Below the pieces are notes generated by a model that saw only the letters and a list, made by a program, of their open reading frames with translations, made no database searches and was not told where the DNA came from. This document shows, piece after piece, positions 17,131 to 25,041 of a DNA stretch of 50,287 bases. The translations under genes were made by a program, and so were the position numbers. Every line of letters begins with the position of its first letter. Position 1 is the first letter of the stretch. The stretch covers positions 1-50,287 of the forward strand of contig JADCEL010000093.1 of NCBI GenBank assembly GCA_020250125.1, read 5' to 3'. This DNA comes from Rhodobacter sp. Its GTDB lineage: Bacteria; Pseudomonadota; Alphaproteobacteria; Rhodobacterales; Rhodobacteraceae.

Positions 17131-17145
17131 GAACGAAACAGGAAC
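17131..17145 (-). promoter_or_regulatory. LexA (SOS) box of dnaE2
   Basis: GAAC-GAAACAG-GAAC on the plus strand (GTTC-N7-GTTC on the coding strand), a perfect alphaproteobacterial LexA operator 11 bases before the dnaE2 ATG. Two more GAAC tetramers (17111 and 17125) are nearby but not at N7 spacing. Confidence 0.85.
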
Positions 17146-17199
17146 ATTCTGCCATGATTCGCGACCTTCGGCCAGTGCCGCCTGGCCCGGCCGGTCGCG

Positions 17200-17283
17200 C
17201 GGGGGGCTGTCCGCCCCCCGGTTACCGCTGCGCCGGTATGGGTTGCGGCACCATCCCCCCGAGGGTATTTCTCCGAAAAGAAA
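17200..17283 (+). repeat. Hairpin plus intergenic element copy 2
   Basis: The hairpin CGGGGGGC/GCCCCCCG (17200-17220, five-base loop) is followed 40 bases on by CGAGGGTATTT-CT-CCGAAAAGAAA (17260-17283). This second block is the inverse of the copy at 14179. It lies between the mltB stop and the dnaE2 promoter and may terminate mltB transcription. Confidence 0.65.
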
Positions 17284-17296
17284 CCACGACGAACAG

Positions 17297-18541
17297 TCAG
17301 CGCAGCTTTTGCAGCACGCCCAGGCTGGCATAACCATCTGGCACCGCACCGATGGATCGCTGAAAGGCCCGCACGGCGGCGATGGTGTTGGGGCCGATCT
17401 TGCCATCCGCCGTGCCGGGATCAAACCCGGCGGCGGCAAGGCGCTGTTGCAGTTCAACCCGTTCATCAAAGCTCAGCACCCGGTCCTGCCGGGGCCAGGC
17501 GGCGCGGAACGGCGGGGCGCCTGCAATCCGGTCGGCCAGATGACCAATGCCGATCACATAGGCATCGGCCGAGTTGTATTTTTCGATCACCTGAAAATTG
17601 GCAAAGATCAGAAACGCCGCCCCCTGCGCCCCGGCGGGCAGCAGGACCGATGCCGGGCCATGATCGGGCAGGGGGCCACCATCCACGCTGCGCACCCCCA
17701 GCGCCTGCCAGCGGGCGACCGGCCTTTTCACCCGTTCCCCGGTATCGCCATAATCGAACCCGGGCGGCAGCGTCACCTCGATGCCCCAGGGCCTGCCGGC
17801 CTGCCAGCCCGCATCGGCAAGGTAGGCGGCGGTGGAAGCCAGAGCATCGGCCGGATCATCCGACCAGATGTCGCGCCGCCCGTCGCCGGTGAAATCAACC
17901 GCATGGGCAAGGTAAGAGGTGGGGATGAACTGCGTGTGGCCCATCGCCCCGGCCCAGCTTCCGGTCATCGCGGCGGCATCGACATCGCCGTTTTGCAGGA
18001 TGGTCAGCGCCGCCAGAAGCTGCCCCTCGAAAAAGGCCCCCCGCCGGCCGTCACAGGCCAGCGTGGCCAGCGTGCCGATCAGGGGGTAGGTGCCGCGATA
18101 CGTGCCATAGGCGCTTTCCAGGCCCCAGACCGCCACCACCACTTCCTTGTCCACGCCATAGGCCGCTTCGATCCGCTCCAGCAGCGCAAGATTGTCTTGC
18201 AGCGCCGCCTGACCGTTTTCCACCCGTTCGTCCGACACGGCGCTGTCCAGATAGTCCCAGATTGCCTTGGTGAATTCGCTCTGGTTCCGGTCTTTTTCCA
18301 CAACGGCGGGGTCGAAACGCGCATCCCGGAAGGCATTGTCAAAGGTCTGCCCCGTGATCCCCGCCGCCAGTGCGCGGGGGCGGAAACCCGCCACCCAGGC
18401 GGCAAAGCCTGCTTCGGTTCCCGTTTCCATCCTGCTTTCCCCTTGCGCAGACGGTACGCCGGTTTCGGTGGCTGCCGAAGGTGTTGCAAAGGCTGCGCTG
18501 ACCATACCCAGCGCTGCCAGAAGTCGCCGTCCGATCAGCAT
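17297..18541 (-). CDS. Lytic murein transglycosylase (MltB-type) with peptidoglycan-binding domain
   Basis: A 414-residue periplasmic enzyme that cleaves the MurNAc-GlcNAc bond to leave 1,6-anhydro ends. An N-terminal signal (RRLLAALGMVSAAFATPSAA) is followed by an SLT/MltB domain (about residues 45-335). The catalytic glutamate lies in VWGLESAYGTYRG, with family segments MGHTQFIPTSYL and DGRRDIWSDDPADALASTA. A PG_binding_1 domain ends the protein (QQRLAAAGFDPGTADGKIG, then AVRAFQRS). There is no lipobox, so it is soluble, unlike E. coli MltB. The start is the ATG at 18541. It is not obviously in an operon with rnr (157-bp gap with a hairpin). Confidence 0.9.
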   Translation of the reverse strand: MLIGRRLLAALGMVSAAFATPSAATETGVPSAQGESRMETGTEAGFAAWVAGFRPRALAAGITGQTFDNAFRDARFDPAVVEKDRNQSEFTKAIWDYLDSAVSDERVENGQAALQDNLALLERIEAAYGVDKEVVVAVWGLESAYGTYRGTYPLIGTLATLACDGRRGAFFEGQLLAALTILQNGDVDAAAMTGSWAGAMGHTQFIPTSYLAHAVDFTGDGRRDIWSDDPADALASTAAYLADAGWQAGRPWGIEVTLPPGFDYGDTGERVKRPVARWQALGVRSVDGGPLPDHGPASVLLPAGAQGAAFLIFANFQVIEKYNSADAYVIGIGHLADRIAGAPPFRAAWPRQDRVLSFDERVELQQRLAAAGFDPGTADGKIGPNTIAAVRAFQRSIGAVPDGYASLGVLQKLR

Positions 18542-18653
18542 GCCCTGCCGCCGTCCCTGTCCTGCCAGTCAGAAGGATAACGTGACCTCCAACCGGCAGA
18601 ATGCAAGCCATCCGGTCGCAGCAGGACAAAGACCCTCTTCATTTTCTGTTCAC

Positions 18654-18693
18654 AAGTATCCTCGGGGGGTGTGGGGGGCAGACAGCCCCCCAC
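18654..18693 (-). terminator. Hairpin after rnr with intergenic element copy 3
   Basis: GTGGGGGGC/GCCCCCCAC with loop AGACA (18671-18693) begins a few bases after the rnr stop on the minus strand. It is followed in that direction by CCCCCCGAGGATACTT, which matches the conserved CCCCGAGGGTATTT block of the other two copies. The position fits a terminator, though no T-run follows. Confidence 0.55.
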
Positions 18694-18698
18694 CCGTG

Positions 18699-20951
18699 TC
18701 ACTTGCGCCGGCGCAAAACCTTGCGCGCCAGCTTGGCGTCCCGTGCCGCCACCTTGCCGGGTTTGCGCGGCGCAGAACGTCCGCGCTTGGCAGGGGCACC
18801 TGCCGATGCGGGCCGACCTTCGATCTCGAGCAGGTCAAACACCAGCCCGCCGGTGACCGGCTCGGCTTTGGCCAGGCGAACCATCACCTTCTGCCCCACA
18901 CCGATGGTCATGCCGCTGTCGGCCCCCATCAGGGTCTGGGCCTGCGCGTCGAAATGAAAGAACTCGCGCCCGATGGACCGGATCGGGATCAGACCGTCGG
19001 CCCCGGTTTCATCCAGCTTCACAAACAGGCCAAAGCGCTGCACGCCCGAGATGCGGCCCGAAAACCCGGCCCCGATCCGGTCCGACAGATAGGCGGCAAG
19101 ATAGCGGTCGGCAGTGTCGCGTTCCGCCGCCATGCTGCGCCGTTCGGCATCCGAAATCAGCCTGGCGGTGTCTTCCAGCATTTCGATGTCCTGTGCGGAC
19201 AGCCCGTCATCGCCCCAGCCATGCGCGGCGATCAGCGCACGGTGAACGATCAGGTCGGAATAACGCCGGATGGGCGAGGTGAAATGCGCGTAAGACTGAA
19301 GCGCCAGCCCGAAATGGCCGAAGTTTGCCGGGTTGTAATAGGCCTGAGTCATCGACCGAAGCGTGGTGATGTTCATCAGCTCGTCAAATTCCGTGCCTTC
19401 GGCCTGTGCCAGCAGCCGGTTCAGGTGGCCGGTTTTCAGCACCTGCCCCTTGGCAAGGGTAAAGCCCGAAGCTTCGGCCACCTCGCGCAGCGCCTCCAGC
19501 TTTTCCGGGCTTGGTTCCTCATGCACCCGGAACAGCAGCGGGCGGCGCAGGCGCACCAGTTCTTCGGCGGCGGCAACATTGGCCAGAATCATGAATTCTT
19601 CGATCAGCCTGTGCGCCTCCAGCCGGTCGCGGAAGGCAACCGACACGACCTTGCCATCCTCATTCAGAACGATCTTGCGTTCGGGCAGATCAAGGTCCAG
19701 CGGCTGGCGCAGCGCCCGTGCCCTGGCCACGGCGGCATAGGCCGCATAAAGCGGGGCAATGACGCGCTCCATCAGGGGGCCGCATCTGTCATTGGGGGTG
19801 CCATCGGCGGCGTCCTGCACTTCGCCGTAGTGCAGGGTTGCGGCAGACCGCATCATGCCGCGCACAAAGCGGTGGCTGATCTTGCGTCCGCCTGCGTCCA
19901 GCCTGATGCGGACCGCAAGGCAGGGACGCACCACGCCTTCGTGCAGGGAACACAGGTCCCCCGACAGACGGTCGGGAAGCATCGGCACCACGCGGTCGGG
20001 AAAATAGGTGGAATTGCCGCGCTTGCGCGCCTCGTGGTCCAGCGCCGATCCGGGACGCACGTAATGCGCCACATCGGCAATCGCGACCCACAGGATGTGC
20101 CCGCCGGGGTTGGCGGCATCGCTGTCCGCCCCGGCAAAGACGGCATCATCGTGGTCGCGCGCGTCGCAGGGATCGATCGTGACCAGCGGCAGATCGCGCA
20201 GGTCTTCGCGCCCCCTGATGGTGGCGGGCTTTGCCGCATCGGCTTCGGCAAGGGCAGCATCCGGGAAATGGTCGGGAATGCCGTGCTGGTGAATGGCAAT
20301 CAGCGACACGGCCCCGGGGGCGGACGGATCACCCAGCCGGGTGACGATGCGCGCCTGCGGCAGGCCCAGCCGCCTTGGCCCGGTCTGTTCTGCTTCCACC
20401 AACTCGCCGTCGCGTGCGTTAAGGGTGAATTCGCGTGCCACGCGCCATTCCTTGTCGGCACCCTTGTCAATGGGCACGATGCGCCCGCCTTCGGCATCTT
20501 TACGGAAAATGCCCAGCAGCCTGACCGGGTTCGATCCGATTTTCCGGATCAGCCGCGCCTCATACTGATGGGACTCCCCCTCAACTTCGGTCAGACGCGC
20601 CAGAATGCGGTCGCCCTCGGCCACCGGGGCATCCGACTTGCCGGGCAGGATCAGGATGCGCGGTTCTGCCCCGGGTGCCTGCCATTCGGTCGGGCGCGCG
20701 AACTGATCGCCCTGCCGGTCAGGCGGCAGGATTGTCAGGATGCTGACGGGGGGCAGCTTGTCGGCATCGCGATACGTGCGACCGTGTTTTTCCAGCGCCC
20801 CATCCTGTGCCAGTTCTTTCAGCAGGCGTTTCAATTCGATCCGCCCAGCATCCTTGATGCCGAAGGCCTTCGCGATGTCGCGCCTGGCCGTCAGGGCCGG
20901 GTTATCGGCGATCCATTGCAGGATCTGCTCTTTCGACGGGATCCGGGTCAT
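18699..20951 (-). CDS. rnr: Ribonuclease R (RNase II/RNB family 3'-5' exoribonuclease)
   Basis: A 750-residue exoribonuclease that degrades structured RNA. Domains in order are: an N-terminal winged helix (EQILQWIADNPALTARRDIAKAFG); cold-shock-like OB domains (about residues 80-230); the RNB catalytic core with metal-binding aspartates in TIDPCDARDHDDAVFAG; an S1 domain (GRISGVQRFGLFVKLDETG); and a Lys/Arg-rich tail (KRGRSAPRKPGKVAARD). These distinguish RNase R from RNase II. The length is normal. The start ATG at 20951 lacks a strong ribosome site. In many relatives it follows topA, which is not seen here. Confidence 0.93.
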   Translation of the reverse strand: MTRIPSKEQILQWIADNPALTARRDIAKAFGIKDAGRIELKRLLKELAQDGALEKHGRTYRDADKLPPVSILTILPPDRQGDQFARPTEWQAPGAEPRILILPGKSDAPVAEGDRILARLTEVEGESHQYEARLIRKIGSNPVRLLGIFRKDAEGGRIVPIDKGADKEWRVAREFTLNARDGELVEAEQTGPRRLGLPQARIVTRLGDPSAPGAVSLIAIHQHGIPDHFPDAALAEADAAKPATIRGREDLRDLPLVTIDPCDARDHDDAVFAGADSDAANPGGHILWVAIADVAHYVRPGSALDHEARKRGNSTYFPDRVVPMLPDRLSGDLCSLHEGVVRPCLAVRIRLDAGGRKISHRFVRGMMRSAATLHYGEVQDAADGTPNDRCGPLMERVIAPLYAAYAAVARARALRQPLDLDLPERKIVLNEDGKVVSVAFRDRLEAHRLIEEFMILANVAAAEELVRLRRPLLFRVHEEPSPEKLEALREVAEASGFTLAKGQVLKTGHLNRLLAQAEGTEFDELMNITTLRSMTQAYYNPANFGHFGLALQSYAHFTSPIRRYSDLIVHRALIAAHGWGDDGLSAQDIEMLEDTARLISDAERRSMAAERDTADRYLAAYLSDRIGAGFSGRISGVQRFGLFVKLDETGADGLIPIRSIGREFFHFDAQAQTLMGADSGMTIGVGQKVMVRLAKAEPVTGGLVFDLLEIEGRPASAGAPAKRGRSAPRKPGKVAARDAKLARKVLRRRK

Positions 20952-21219
20952 GGTCTTGGGTTAGCACGATGCCGGGCCATCGTCACGGGGGTACCCGAAG
21001 TGCCGACGGATCATCGCGGCCCGGTGCCCCGGCCCGGCACCGGTCAACAGCGATCCTGCGCGGTCATGCCCGGTGCGGGCGGATCGGCTTTGGCGCGCAG
21101 GGCGCGAACAGGGCCGTGCCGGGCACGTCCGACCGCAGGTTTGCTACCTGCCGACGGAACCGGGGCCGGGCCGCCGCACCGGCGCGCTGGCGTGCGGCAG
21201 TATCCTGAATGGCACGGAC
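20952..21219. other. Gene-free interval upstream of rnr
   Basis: GC-rich DNA between the rnr start and the hydrolase pseudogene. It has a short GC palindrome-like stretch around GGCCCGGTGCCCCGGCCC, but no recognisable gene. It should hold the rnr promoter, which I could not identify. Confidence 0.35.
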
Positions 21220-21505
21220 GCAAGCCGCAGCGTTGAAATCCGCAGAAACCCAGACCGGGAAGACCTCACCTTCCCGGATCGTCGGCTTGTGCGCCGGTGC
21301 GCCCGCCTCCAGGTCAAGCTTGGCAGGGACATTTGGAAGGTGCCGACCCGGGTGGCAGGGTCGAAGCAAGGGATGACGTTCGTCCGGTCAGACTCCCAGC
21401 GCAAGATCGTGGCCGATATCTTGGGCTGTTCCGGCGGGGAAATGCCCGGCGACACCCGGACCGCGCACTGCAGGCTCATCCCGTCGGCAACGCCTGACAA
21501 CAGGC
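21220..21505 (-). pseudogene. Degraded partial copy of the Ntn amide hydrolase (C-terminal part)
   Basis: Translation on the minus strand gives CAVRVSPGISPPEQPKISAT and then CFDPATRVGTFQMSL. These align with AVSVPLGISTPDQPNISST and YFDSATRPNTFWVSL in the intact hydrolase 700 bp away on the same strand. The match then continues in another frame as AKLDLEAGAPAHKPTIREGE. At the switch the pseudogene reads TCCCTGCCAAGCTTGACC where the intact gene has TCCCTGGCCAAGCTTGACC, a one-base deletion near 21324. Only the last third of the gene is represented, so the remnant could not make an enzyme. It is probably the relic of a tandem paralogue. Confidence 0.85.
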
Positions 21506-21661
21506 AAATGACCGTTCCGGCAGGCCCCTGATTCAGTCCGGGGTGGACTTGCGCGGAATGTTCCGGCGTCCTGAGTAGCGTCCCCTAGCCTCAGGCGGAG
21601 GTTCGTCGCACGGCCCAACCGCCGGGCCGCCGTCCGGCACCGGCACGGCAAAGGGGCCATT

Positions 21662-21856
21662 TTGCGCAGTCTTCTGACCGGGCAAGAGGAAAACGTCGCC
21701 GGATCGACGCTTGTCATGGCCACTACAAACCTGGCCTCCGATCCGTTTCCCGAAAGCCTCGCCGACAAGACAATCCTGCGTATTCGCGACAGCGCCGCGC
21801 CGCGTCTGGCAGCTTACGCTCTTCACGAGGGCACAAAGGCCCCTCTGGCCCTGTAG
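21662..21856 (+). CDS. Possible small orphan ORF (64 aa), doubtful
   Basis: An open frame of 64 codons between the hydrolase remnant and the intact hydrolase, beginning RSLLTGQEENVAGSTLVMAT. Its residue mix is protein-like (ESLADKTILRIRDSAAPRLA) and less Arg/Pro-heavy than neighbouring spurious frames. I see no clear ribosome site, signal or known motif. It could be a small gene, a fragment of a decayed one, or chance. Confidence 0.2.
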   Translation: MRSLLTGQEENVAGSTLVMATTNLASDPFPESLADKTILRIRDSAAPRLAAYALHEGTKAPLAL

Positions 21857-21909
21857 GCCGTTCAGATAGGCGTGCCGCCGGATGCAGCCTGCCCAAGGTC
21901 AAGTCCGCG

Positions 21910-23016
21910 TTATGGGGCGGGTGGCGTCGCGGGAAGGAAGGCAAAAGGGGTTGCATCCTTGAAATCCGCCGAAACCTCGCCCGAGAAGACCTCTCCATCC
22001 TGGATCGTCAGCTTGCGCACTGGTGCGCCCGCCTTCAGGTCAAGCTTGGCCAGGGACACCCAGAATGTATTGGGCCGGGTAGCCGAGTCGAAGTAATAGA
22101 TGAGGTTCGTCTGGTCAGAAACCGTGCGCCAGATCGTGGACGATATATTGGGCTGATCCGGCGTTGAAATGCCCAGCGGCACCGAGACCGCGCGCTGCAC
22201 GCTCATCACGCTGGCAACGGCCTGATTGGCGAAGGACTGGTCCGGCACACCCTTGATATAGGCTGGGTCCGCCTTGCGCGGGATGGCGCCCAGGAGGAAC
22301 GAGGCGCGGGCAAACCGGTCTGCGGCATTGTTGGTGCCGGGCAGGAAGGCCAGGCCGCCGATGTGCTTCCAGTATGCGTTGAGCGCCAGTTGCTGGTCAT
22401 AGGTGGGCGAGTTCGTCATCACGACGAACTCCTTGCCGTGGTGCACCACCAGCTTGCCGCCGATATACTCAAGGATGGCGGAATCACCCGTGGCATCGGA
22501 AACTGACAGGTGCAGGGCTGCGGGGGCACCGTTGGGCATAGTCGGGGCAAGAATGGCAAAGGGCTCCGAGGTCAGGCCATCCACCGCCTCGGCCACGGTG
22601 GCGTAGTTGTCCAAGACATATTGCGGCCAAGCGGCGATGCTCAACAGCTTTGCATCCGCAGAGGGTGTACCGTAATCGGACTCGACCAGATACAGCAGGT
22701 TGGCGACAAGGCCCTTTTCGTTCATCCCGTCCGATGTGCCGGCTTCATAGCCCGAGACGATCACGCTGCCGTAAAGCGACGTCCAGGTCACCGACTGCGG
22801 ACCTGCAGCCCCGTTGCGTGCCATGCCTGCCGGAAACACCCAGATGTTCGAGGACATATCCTCTTTCCAGTCCATGTTGCGGCCCGTTACGACCATGCCG
22901 TCATCGCCGACAAACAAGGTCCGCGTGCATGCCAGCGCCGGGGCGGCCAGCGCCGCGCCGAAGATTGCCGTTGCCGCGATAAGTGAGATTGCCTTGCTGA
23001 GGTGGTCTGACATCAT
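21910..23016 (-). CDS. Secreted linear amide C-N hydrolase (choloylglycine hydrolase / penicillin V acylase family)
   Basis: A 368-residue Ntn hydrolase. A signal peptide (AISLIAATAIFGAALAAPALA) ends exactly before Cys30 in CTRTLFVGDDG. In this family an N-terminal cysteine is the nucleophile, so export itself would expose the active site. Other family positions are visible: GRNMDW (catalytic Asp region), NEKGLVANLLYL, and MTNSPTYDQQL with the oxyanion-hole Asn. The residues before Cys30 (ALAC) only weakly resemble a lipobox, and lipidation would block the nucleophile. Start ATG 23016 follows GGAG. Substrates could be bile acids, penicillin V or acyl-homoserine lactones. A broken partial copy lies downstream. 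Confidence 0.85.
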   Translation of the reverse strand: MMSDHLSKAISLIAATAIFGAALAAPALACTRTLFVGDDGMVVTGRNMDWKEDMSSNIWVFPAGMARNGAAGPQSVTWTSLYGSVIVSGYEAGTSDGMNEKGLVANLLYLVESDYGTPSADAKLLSIAAWPQYVLDNYATVAEAVDGLTSEPFAILAPTMPNGAPAALHLSVSDATGDSAILEYIGGKLVVHHGKEFVVMTNSPTYDQQLALNAYWKHIGGLAFLPGTNNAADRFARASFLLGAIPRKADPAYIKGVPDQSFANQAVASVMSVQRAVSVPLGISTPDQPNISSTIWRTVSDQTNLIYYFDSATRPNTFWVSLAKLDLKAGAPVRKLTIQDGEVFSGEVSADFKDATPFAFLPATPPAP

Positions 23017-23176
23017 AAGCCCTGCTCCCATGTTCCCCGTTGCCGCAGCTTCAGGATACAAGCCAATCACATTGCCCCGATCTTCCGAAAAGGGCAAGTC
23101 AAATACGGACACGTCAAGCAGTCACTGACCCTGCGCGGGCGAGCCAAACCCGGACCGGGGCCGCGCGAAGGTGCCG

Positions 23177-23827
23177 TCAGAACGGGCAAGGTGCCGAAAA
23201 CGTAACGCTCTTGCCGCTTTCGATATCCCGCAACCGCAGGCTTTCCGCGTGCAGCATCAGCCGGGGAAACTCGCGGGCCGCCCCGCTGGCATAAAGCGGG
23301 TCCCCCAATATCGGGTGACCGGTTTGCGCCATATGCACGCGCAGCTGATGGCTGCGGCCGGTCAGCGGCATCAGCCGCACCCGGCTTTCGTCCTCCTGCG
23401 CCCGGATCACCCGCCAGTCGGTCACGGCCGGCCGCCCGGTTTCGTGGTTCACATGCTGGCGCGGCCTGTTCGGCCAATCGACCGTCAGGGGCAGATCGAC
23501 GCGGCCTTCTTTCGGCTCCAGCCTGCCCAGGACACGGGCCAGATAGACCTTGCGCACCTGGCGCATCTCGAACTGCTGTCCCAGGTTCGCCTGTGCAGAC
23601 CGGGTCAGGGCAAAGACCATGACACCGGATGTGTCCAGATCAAGGCGATGCACAAGCAGCACCTCCGGAAAGGCCCCCCGCAGCCGCCCGATCAGGCAAT
23701 CGGCACGATCATCACCCCGCCCCGGCACGGACAGCAACCCGGCCGGCTTGTCAACCACGACGATCTGCGAATCGTGGTGGATCAGCCGCAGCGGGGTGTC
23801 GGGGGGCGCATAAACAAATCCGCTCAT
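23177..23827 (-). CDS. RluA-family RNA pseudouridine synthase
   Basis: A 216-residue pseudouridine synthase of the RluA group that isomerises uridine in rRNA or tRNA. The catalytic aspartate is in VHRLDLDTSGVMVFA. Other family blocks are VVVDKPAGLLSVPG at the N-terminus, KVYLARVLG, and LMPLTGRSHQLRVHMA with HPILGDPLYA. There is no S4 domain, as in RluA itself (23S U746 and tRNA U32). The start at 23827 gives the usual short N-terminus before YAPPDTPLRL; an in-frame start 51 bases upstream is less likely. The target site cannot be read from the sequence. Confidence 0.88.
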   Translation of the reverse strand: MSGFVYAPPDTPLRLIHHDSQIVVVDKPAGLLSVPGRGDDRADCLIGRLRGAFPEVLLVHRLDLDTSGVMVFALTRSAQANLGQQFEMRQVRKVYLARVLGRLEPKEGRVDLPLTVDWPNRPRQHVNHETGRPAVTDWRVIRAQEDESRVRLMPLTGRSHQLRVHMAQTGHPILGDPLYASGAAREFPRLMLHAESLRLRDIESGKSVTFSAPCPF

Positions 23828-24014
23828 GCCCAGGGGCATAGCGAAGCAAGGGCGCGCGTCAACCCTTGGGCAGGCCATGAAATCGGAAACAACGGCAGGC
23901 CCGATGCCCCGCCCGGAACATCCGGGTCCTGCGCGCGCCGCCGCAACGCCCCGGTAGCGCGCGGGAACCGGGCAAGGTCACGCGCGGCACGGGTTACCGA
24001 ATTCCGGCCGATGC

Positions 24015-24239
24015 TCAGGCGGCATCAACGGGGCGGCGGATCAATCCTGCCGCCTCGCGCAGCAGCGGGCGCAAGCCGGTGCCGCCGGCGTCGATCATTT
24101 CAAACAACTGTCGCCGCATCCGGGGTTCCCAGAAGGCGTTGATATGGGCGGCAACCCCTTGGACACCTTCGTCATGCGGTTTTGATTCAAAGAAAATGGC
24201 AATCTGGTTTGCCATGTGCGCCAGCTTGTCATGCGACAT
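24015..24239 (-). CDS. fdsD: Formate dehydrogenase delta subunit FdsD
   Basis: A 74-residue small protein, last in the fds operon, overlapping the end of fdsC by 11 nt. It has the FdsD signature KLAHMANQIAIFFESKPHDE followed by GVAAHINAFWEPRMRRQLFE. In Rhodobacter capsulatus FdsD is needed for assembly or stability of the (FdsGBA) complex and binding of the cofactor-loaded enzyme, rather than for electron transfer. It has no cysteines or cofactor motif. Confidence 0.9.
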   Translation of the reverse strand: MSHDKLAHMANQIAIFFESKPHDEGVQGVAAHINAFWEPRMRRQLFEMIDAGGTGLRPLLREAAGLIRRPVDAA

Positions 24240-25041
24240 GGGTCGACTCCCGTGAAAGAATGCGATCAGGGCGGGTGAACACCTCGAACCGGTCGCTGCG
24301 CGCCAGGGCGATCAGCGTGATGCCCGCCGCCTCTGCCAGGTCCACGGCATGGGCTGTGGGGGCGGATACGGCAATCAGCACCGGCACCCCCATGACGGCA
24401 CATTTCTGCACCATGTCGATGGACACCCGGCTGGTCAGCACAACCGCACCGCCAGACAGCGTCATCCCGATGGTCGCCCCGGCAAGCTTGTCCAGCGCGT
24501 TGTGGCGACCGACATCCTCGCGCGAGGCCACCATTCCCTGCGCCGGGGTCCAGAACGCCGCGGCATGGACGGCCCGCGTCGCATCGTGAAGGGGCTGCTG
24601 CGCGGGCAGCGCGCCGACGGCGGCAAAGATCTGCGCGGGCGTCAGCCGCAGCGCCGCTGCGCCGACCGGCGGCAGCCGCCGGACGGCTTCTTCAAGCGAG
24701 TCGATGCCACACAGACCGCACCCGACCGGACCGGCCATCGTGCGGCGGCGCGCGGCAAGGCGACCCTCGGCCTCGGGATGAAGCCATATCTGCAGATCAA
24801 TCCCAAGGTCCGTCCCGACCACGGTGATGCCGGCAATCTCGTGCGGGGCCGCGATCCCTTCGGTCAGGGTGAAGCCGCGTGCGAAATCCTCCAGCGCGGC
24901 AGGTGTTGCCATCATCACCGCCTGGGTGGTGCCGTTATAGCTCAGCGCCACCGCCGTTTCCTCGGGCAGCATCCGGGTGCCCGGCTCGAACGTTCCAGCC
25001 TGATAGGCCAGACGTGTCAGGGGGCGCTTGGTGTGCATCAT
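24229..25041 (-). CDS. fdsC: Formate dehydrogenase accessory sulfurtransferase (FdsC/FdhD)
   Basis: A 270-residue FdhD-family chaperone. These proteins bind bis-molybdopterin guanine dinucleotide and transfer sulfur (from IscS in E. coli) to make the terminal sulfido ligand of molybdenum before insertion into formate dehydrogenase. The family cysteine loop is present in GPVGCGLCGIDSLEEA. SREDVGRHNALDKLAGA and GMTLSGGAVVLTSRVSIDMV are highly typical. The start at 25041 (or 25038) overlaps the fdsA stop, giving translational coupling. The position between fdsA and fdsD matches fdsC of Rhodobacter capsulatus. Confidence 0.93.
   Translation of the reverse strand: MMHTKRPLTRLAYQAGTFEPGTRMLPEETAVALSYNGTTQAVMMATPAALEDFARGFTLTEGIAAPHEIAGITVVGTDLGIDLQIWLHPEAEGRLAARRRTMAGPVGCGLCGIDSLEEAVRRLPPVGAAALRLTPAQIFAAVGALPAQQPLHDATRAVHAAAFWTPAQGMVASREDVGRHNALDKLAGATIGMTLSGGAVVLTSRVSIDMVQKCAVMGVPVLIAVSAPTAHAVDLAEAAGITLIALARSDRFEVFTRPDRILSRESTHVA

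Noticed and set aside
14276-18580. A 1434-codon open frame on the plus strand across dnaE2 and mltB
   Set aside because: It is antisense to two well-recognised genes, rich in His, Gln, Arg and Pro, and has no domain; it is a by-product of high GC third positions in the real genes.
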